In this document: one piece after another, positions 35,776 through 37,628 of the stretch
Layout: every line of letters starts with the position of its first letter
Position numbering within the stretch: position 1 is the stretch's first letter
Assembly (NCBI RefSeq): GCF_000377625.1
Contig: NZ_KB898341.1
Location: 1 to 37,628 of the forward strand
Origin: Prevotella veroralis DSM 19559 = JCM 6290
GTDB lineage: Bacteria > Bacteroidota > Bacteroidia > Bacteroidales > Bacteroidaceae
Length of the DNA stretch: 37,628 nt
Direction: 5' to 3'
Notes under the pieces: generated by a model
Database searches by the model: none
The model's input: only the letters and a program-made list of their open reading frames with translations
Told to the model about the DNA's origin: nothing
Program-made: the position numbers and the translations under genes

Positions 35776-35890
35776 AGAGTTCCTGTTTCCTTGTCAACCA
35801 GTCAACTTATTATCCTTTCCCAATTACGAATTTTAATTGAGGAAGTGTGTTTTTTAGATGTTACCAGCATCTCATTGCCTTTTTTTTTCG

Positions 35891-35898
35891 TACTTTTG
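35891..35898 (+). promoter_or_regulatory. -7 box for sdaA
   Basis: TACTTTTG fits TAnnTTTG and lies 43 bp before the sdaA ATG; no TTG partner at the usual distance. Confidence 0.5.
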
Positions 35899-35941
35899 TA
35901 CCTTTAAAAATCATAGTTCGAAGTATTGAGGATAATAGTCA

Positions 35942-37150
35942 ATGGAGTCACTCAAGGAAATCTTTAGAATAGGAAAAGGTCCATCCAGTAGCCATACGAT
36001 GGGGCCTCAGCGTGCTGCAATCATCTTTGCCGAACGTCACTCGGAAGCGTCACGTTTTGAGGTAACGTTGTATGGCAGTTTGGCTGCAACAGGTAAGGGA
36101 CACATGACGGATAAGGCAATTATCGACGTACTAAAGCCCATTGCACCTGTTAACATCATCTGGCAGCCAAGTATCTTCTTGCCTTATCATCCTAATGGAA
36201 TGGAGTTTAGGGCTTATAACGAGGCTGGGGAGCAAAGCGAGGAATGGATTGTTTATAGTGTCGGAGGTGGTGCCTTGTCGGAAGGAAAGGCTACGGATGA
36301 TTACTTCAAACATCCGGAAGTGTACGATCTGCATACTTTGAAAGATATTCAAGCATGGTGCGAACATCACGGAAGAGGCTATTGGGAATATGTAAAGCAG
36401 TGTGAGGATGATGATTTCTGGGACTATCTCCGTGAAGTGTGGCATACTATGCAGGCGGCTGTTGAGCGTGGATTGGATAGTGAAGGGGCATTGCCTGGTC
36501 CACTGAATTTGGCTCGTAAAGCTCCAACTTATTATATCAAAGCACGTGGTTATAAGCCTTCCTTGCAGAGTCGCGGTATGGTTTATGCCTATGCCTTGGC
36601 GGTGAGTGAGGAGAACGCATCGAACGGAACGATTGTTACAGCACCTACTTGCGGTGCGTGCGGAGTAGTTCCTGCGGTGCTTTATCACCTCTCCAAGGGA
36701 CATGACTTTACAGAGACTAAGATCTTACATGCCCTTGCAACGGCAGGACTCTTTGGTAACATTGTGAAGTACAATGCGTCTATCTCTGGTGCAGAAGTAG
36801 GTTGTCAAGGTGAGGTGGGGGTTGCTTGTGCAATGGCATCAGCTGCTTCTTGCCAGCTATTCGGTGGTAGTCCTTCACAGATAGAATATGCTGCGGAGAT
36901 GGGACTGGAGCACCATCTCGGAATGACCTGCGACCCAGTTTGTGGTTTAGTACAGATTCCTTGTATTGAGCGTAACGCCTTCGCTGCCTGTAGAGCATTA
37001 GATGCTCAACTCTACGCATCGTTTAGTGATGGTAGTCACCGTGTATCTTTTGATAGGGTTGTAGAGGTGATGAAGCAGACAGGACACGATATCCCGTCAT
37101 TGTACAAAGAGACGAGTGAGGGTGGATTAGCGAAGGATTATCAGGTGTAA
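35942..37150 (+). CDS. sdaA: L-serine ammonia-lyase, iron-sulfur dependent
   Basis: This is a 402-residue single-chain L-serine dehydratase that turns serine into pyruvate and ammonia. The beta domain is N-terminal (GKGPSSSHTMGP at 11-22), the alpha domain C-terminal. Candidate 4Fe-4S ligands are C288 (GAEVGCQGEVG), C330 and C341 (GMTCDPVCGLVQIPCIERN), matching the placement in characterised members; TAPTCGACGVVPAV (C237, C240) is also conserved. No PLP motif. Single gene. It fits a bacterium that ferments amino acids. Confidence 0.96.
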   Translation: MESLKEIFRIGKGPSSSHTMGPQRAAIIFAERHSEASRFEVTLYGSLAATGKGHMTDKAIIDVLKPIAPVNIIWQPSIFLPYHPNGMEFRAYNEAGEQSEEWIVYSVGGGALSEGKATDDYFKHPEVYDLHTLKDIQAWCEHHGRGYWEYVKQCEDDDFWDYLREVWHTMQAAVERGLDSEGALPGPLNLARKAPTYYIKARGYKPSLQSRGMVYAYALAVSEENASNGTIVTAPTCGACGVVPAVLYHLSKGHDFTETKILHALATAGLFGNIVKYNASISGAEVGCQGEVGVACAMASAASCQLFGGSPSQIEYAAEMGLEHHLGMTCDPVCGLVQIPCIERNAFAACRALDAQLYASFSDGSHRVSFDRVVEVMKQTGHDIPSLYKETSEGGLAKDYQV

Positions 37151-37162
37151 GAGTAGGATATA

Positions 37163-37215
37163 AACCCCACCCAACCTCCCCCAAGGGGAGGAGTGCCTAA
37201 CGGAAGCAAGTTAGG
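37163..37215 (-). repeat. Dispersed 53-bp repeat, copy C
   Basis: Read on the minus strand it matches copy A (14893-14945) closely, including the hairpin core CCTCCCCTTGGGGGAGG and GGCACTCC. It lies 12 bp after the sdaA stop. Confidence 0.8.
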
Positions 37216-37247
37216 GGAGGCTCTTCTTTAATTCAAAATTCAAAGTT

Positions 37248-37264
37248 CACAATTCAAAATTGTG
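37248..37264. other. Perfect small hairpin
   Basis: CACAATT-CAA-AATTGTG, within an AT-rich run of repeated ATTCAAA words (about 37230-37264). It is a possible terminator for sdaA or repeat debris. Confidence 0.45.
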
Positions 37265-37340
37265 ATTAGGTAGAGTGGATAAGTAGACTGGTTAACAAGT
37301 TGACGAGTTGCTTGTTCTGTGGAAAACAATACTATTTAAC

Positions 37341-37628
37341 GTGAGTTCGACGAATTATAAATGTCTATAAATTTGGTGATTAGCGAAATTTGTTGTAACT
37401 TTAAGGAGCTAATATACAAACAGTTACAAACAAAAATCGCTATGATCACCGAGGACAAAGTTACTGAAATATTTTGTATGGCAGATGACTTCTGCAAGTT
37501 TTTTGATGCAATGACAGCAAAATATACGCTAAAACCTACAGGAAAAAGGAAATATCATCGAAATTCTACAATGTCAAAGGCAGAAGTTATGCTGATAATA
37601 ATCCTTTTCCACGATTCTGGTTATCGTT
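37341..37628 (+). mobile_element. IS982-family insertion sequence, 5' part
   Basis: The transposase start is at 37442 and the element runs off the window. The left end could not be fixed; GTGAGTTCGACGAA at 37341 is a plausible end, but the matching right end is out of view. Confidence 0.5.
37442..37628 (+). CDS. IS982-family transposase (partial, N-terminal 62 residues)
   Basis: The frame opens at ATG 37442 and reads MITEDKVTEIFCMADDFCKF, then TLKPTGKRKYHRNSTMSKAE and VMLIIILFHDSGYR to the edge. ITEDKVTEIFCMADDFCK and SKAEVMLIIILFH are typical of the N-terminal part of IS982-family DDE transposases. The catalytic part is outside the window, so it is not known whether the gene is intact. AAGGAG lies about 35 bp upstream, too far to be the ribosome binding site. 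Confidence 0.85.
   Translation, partial: MITEDKVTEIFCMADDFCKFFDAMTAKYTLKPTGKRKYHRNSTMSKAEVMLIIILFHDSGYR

Overview
The window looks like chromosome of a Bacteroidota bacterium, most likely a Prevotella or close relative. The evidence is a complete SusC/SusD polysaccharide utilisation locus, a Na+-translocating NADH:quinone oxidoreductase (nqrA-F) operon, a six-repeat S1 protein with a Bacteroidota-style tail, lipoproteins with SS-C or LGA-C lipoboxes, and many promoter boxes of the TAnnTTTG type, several with a TTG about 19-20 bp upstream. The genus is inferred; no rRNA is present to fix it.

Layout. 1-1.7 kb: end of an integrated mobilizable element, with a relaxosome accessory protein and a MOBP-type relaxase, followed by a promoter inside nested inverted repeats. 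1.9-11.6 kb (minus strand): a PUL read susC, susD, surface glycan-binding protein, GH26 mannanase with a domain inserted in its catalytic region, then a SASA-family acetylesterase. 11.6-12.4 kb: a long leader with a duplicated minus-strand promoter. 12.4-16.5 kb: a divergent two-domain SGNH/SASA esterase, a repeat-rich intergenic stretch, and a CE1-like esterase. The PUL and its neighbours together look suited to decorated (acetylated) beta-mannan.

16.5-19.4 kb: small redox and stress genes. These are a thioredoxin-fold lipoprotein with a MarR-like regulator behind a promoter flanked by two matching palindromes, a possible small RNA, a glutaredoxin-related protein with a YecH-like protein, and a small lipoprotein. 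20.0-26.4 kb (minus): rpsA and the outer-membrane biogenesis gene tamB. The 5' end of tamB is odd: it has no ATG in frame unless one T is removed from a run of seven. 26.5-32.6 kb (plus): nqrABCDEF, with four 22-bp dyad repeats between nqrA and nqrB. 32.8-35.6 kb: a secreted SH3-like protein, a DUF417 (RclC-like) membrane protein and a tandem pair of DUF4230 proteins. 35.9-37.6 kb: L-serine dehydratase, a third copy of a dispersed repeat, and the 5' end of an IS982-family transposase cut by the window edge.

No tRNA, rRNA or CRISPR array was recognised. The most unusual signals are the paired operators around the trx-marR promoter, the nqrA-nqrB repeat array, the tamB homopolymer frame problem, the duplicated promoter far upstream of susC, and the candidate small RNA near 17.9-18.1 kb. 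None could be tested by database search here.
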